The notes under the pieces are model-generated. The model searched no databases and was not told the origin of the DNA. It saw only the letters and a program-made list of their open reading frames with translations. From Sugiyamaella lignohabitans (taxonomy: Eukaryota; Ascomycota; Dipodascomycetes; Dipodascales; Trichomonascaceae), in assembly GCF_001640025.1 (NCBI RefSeq), contig NC_031674.1, positions 4,402,001-4,466,000 on the forward strand: 64,000 bases of DNA, in the 5' to 3' direction. Shown one piece after another: positions 63,267-64,000 of the stretch (positions within the stretch are counted from its first letter, which is position 1; each line of letters begins with the position of its first letter). The translations under genes were made by a program, and so were the position numbers.

Positions 63267-64000
63267 CTAAAACGAGCTGACATTCGCACCGTACCAGCGT
63301 GTTGACATATCCAGACCAGTGGTCACGGTAGTTGGTTTGTCTTGTTTGCCAAACATAGCTGTGACTTTAGATAATGTTTTAATGTGGTCATCGGCCCACT
63401 CGATCTCGACACCTCGGGACTTTTCAAAAGCATCCCGTGTGGTCTGCCAGGAAAACCGAACAATATTCTGCCACCCAAATACAGGATCTATCTTTTCATG
63501 AAGCCATGCTGATGTACGTGGGTCAGAGGGATAACCAGAGCCCCAAGTACCGCCACTAGTGTCTTGTGCTATTAATGATGCATCCCTCGTAACTTTGGCA
63601 CAAATTGAAGCGGCACTGACTATCGGGTATAGCGAATCAGCCTTTTTAGCCACAGTAAACTTGATGGAAGGGAATCTTTTCGAAAGTTTGTCTTGATATT
63701 TTGCTGGAGGACCAACTGTATCGACATAGGCTTCAACTACATTGACACCTCTTTTAAGTACTTGATCAATTAAGGCCATGGTTGTATCATGAGCCTGCTC
63801 ATTTAAGTTGTAGGGCCCATGATTATCAGGTCTCAGCATCCCACTAGAAATATCTCTAGCTGTCATGATTGTAGTGGCCCAGCCAATATTGGATTTCAAT
63901 TCTTCATCGGTGCACATTTTCTCCAACAGATCAGATCGTGTTTGATGAGTTAACACTTTTGAATCATCAAATCCAACAGCCGCCAGCTTTTGTTTATAAT
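63267..64000 (-). CDS. RNH201: RNase H2 catalytic subunit A, 5' end beyond window
   Basis: The last 243 codons are visible; the frame runs open to the right edge, so the N-terminus with the first catalytic Asp/Glu (DEAGRGPVLGP-like region) lies outside. Seen here are DSKVLTHQTRSDLLEK, the DNHGPYNLNEQAHDT segment, VEAYVDTVGPPAKY with the catalytic Asp, KKADSLYPIVSAASICAKVTRD (Lys and the RNase HII signature) and GSGYPSDPRT. By family it forms a trimer with Rnh202 and Rnh203 and removes ribonucleotides from DNA. Only the part from about residue 60 onward is present, assuming usual length. Confidence 0.93.
   Translation of the reverse strand, partial: YKQKLAAVGFDDSKVLTHQTRSDLLEKMCTDEELKSNIGWATTIMTARDISSGMLRPDNHGPYNLNEQAHDTTMALIDQVLKRGVNVVEAYVDTVGPPAKYQDKLSKRFPSIKFTVAKKADSLYPIVSAASICAKVTRDASLIAQDTSGGTWGSGYPSDPRTSAWLHEKIDPVFGWQNIVRFSWQTTRDAFEKSRGVEIEWADDHIKTLSKVTAMFGKQDKPTTVTTGLDMSTRWYGANVSSF

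Overview
The window looks like a chromosome segment of an early-diverging budding yeast (Saccharomycotina, Dipodascales/Trichomonascaceae side, related to Sugiyamaella, Blastobotrys or Yarrowia; genus not certain). The evidence is nuclear genes with short introns (GTAAGT or GTGAGT donors, CTAAC branch sites 10-15 nt before the acceptor), standard decoding of CTG, moderate GC, and genes that Saccharomyces cerevisiae has lost (Tudor-SN) or keeps only in divergent form (an Mto1-type gamma-tubulin receptor). I see no transposon ORF, rRNA, confident tRNA or CRISPR array. The right end is cut inside an RNase H2 gene.

Layout. 1-16.5 kb: an Mto1/Spc72-like microtubule organiser, ATP16 (F1 delta), a Med2-like mediator candidate, a PTC1-like PP2C, a GC-rich foldback element, 3-hydroxyisobutyrate dehydrogenase, RPT2, UBC1 and PDH1. 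17.6-32.6 kb: a Zn2Cys6 regulator, an aldo/keto reductase, GRR1, a barstar-like gene, a histidine phosphatase, PBY1 (SurE plus TTL) and an oligopeptide transporter. 32.6-35.2 kb: a 2.6 kb gene-poor stretch with palindromes and a tandem repeat. 35.2-48.9 kb: ERG25, a degenerate adenylate-forming protein, CDC23, HCS1, PRP45, POP5, TGS1 and ALA1. 49.4-64 kb: ATP2, Tudor-SN, IQG1, NSL1, PHO88/SND3 and RNH201 (partial).

Most genes are housekeeping: F1-ATPase (ATP16, ATP2), valine and propionate catabolism (3-hydroxyisobutyrate dehydrogenase and 2-methylcitrate dehydratase, on connected pathways), proteolysis (RPT2, UBC1, GRR1, CDC23), RNA processing (PRP45, POP5, TGS1, SND1), and cell division/cytoskeleton (Mto1-like, IQG1, NSL1, CDC23).

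Most notable: (i) a 176-residue ORF at 24756-25286 whose C-terminal half carries a barstar (barnase-inhibitor) signature, a family I know chiefly from bacteria; (ii) PDH1, whose start codon appears only after splicing (A|TG); (iii) ALA1 with two in-frame ATGs that would give mitochondrial and cytosolic forms; (iv) PBY1, where an intron decides between one fused gene and two; (v) 22-23 nt microexons in both F1-ATPase genes. Exon structures below were derived by hand from splice signals and reading-frame continuity.
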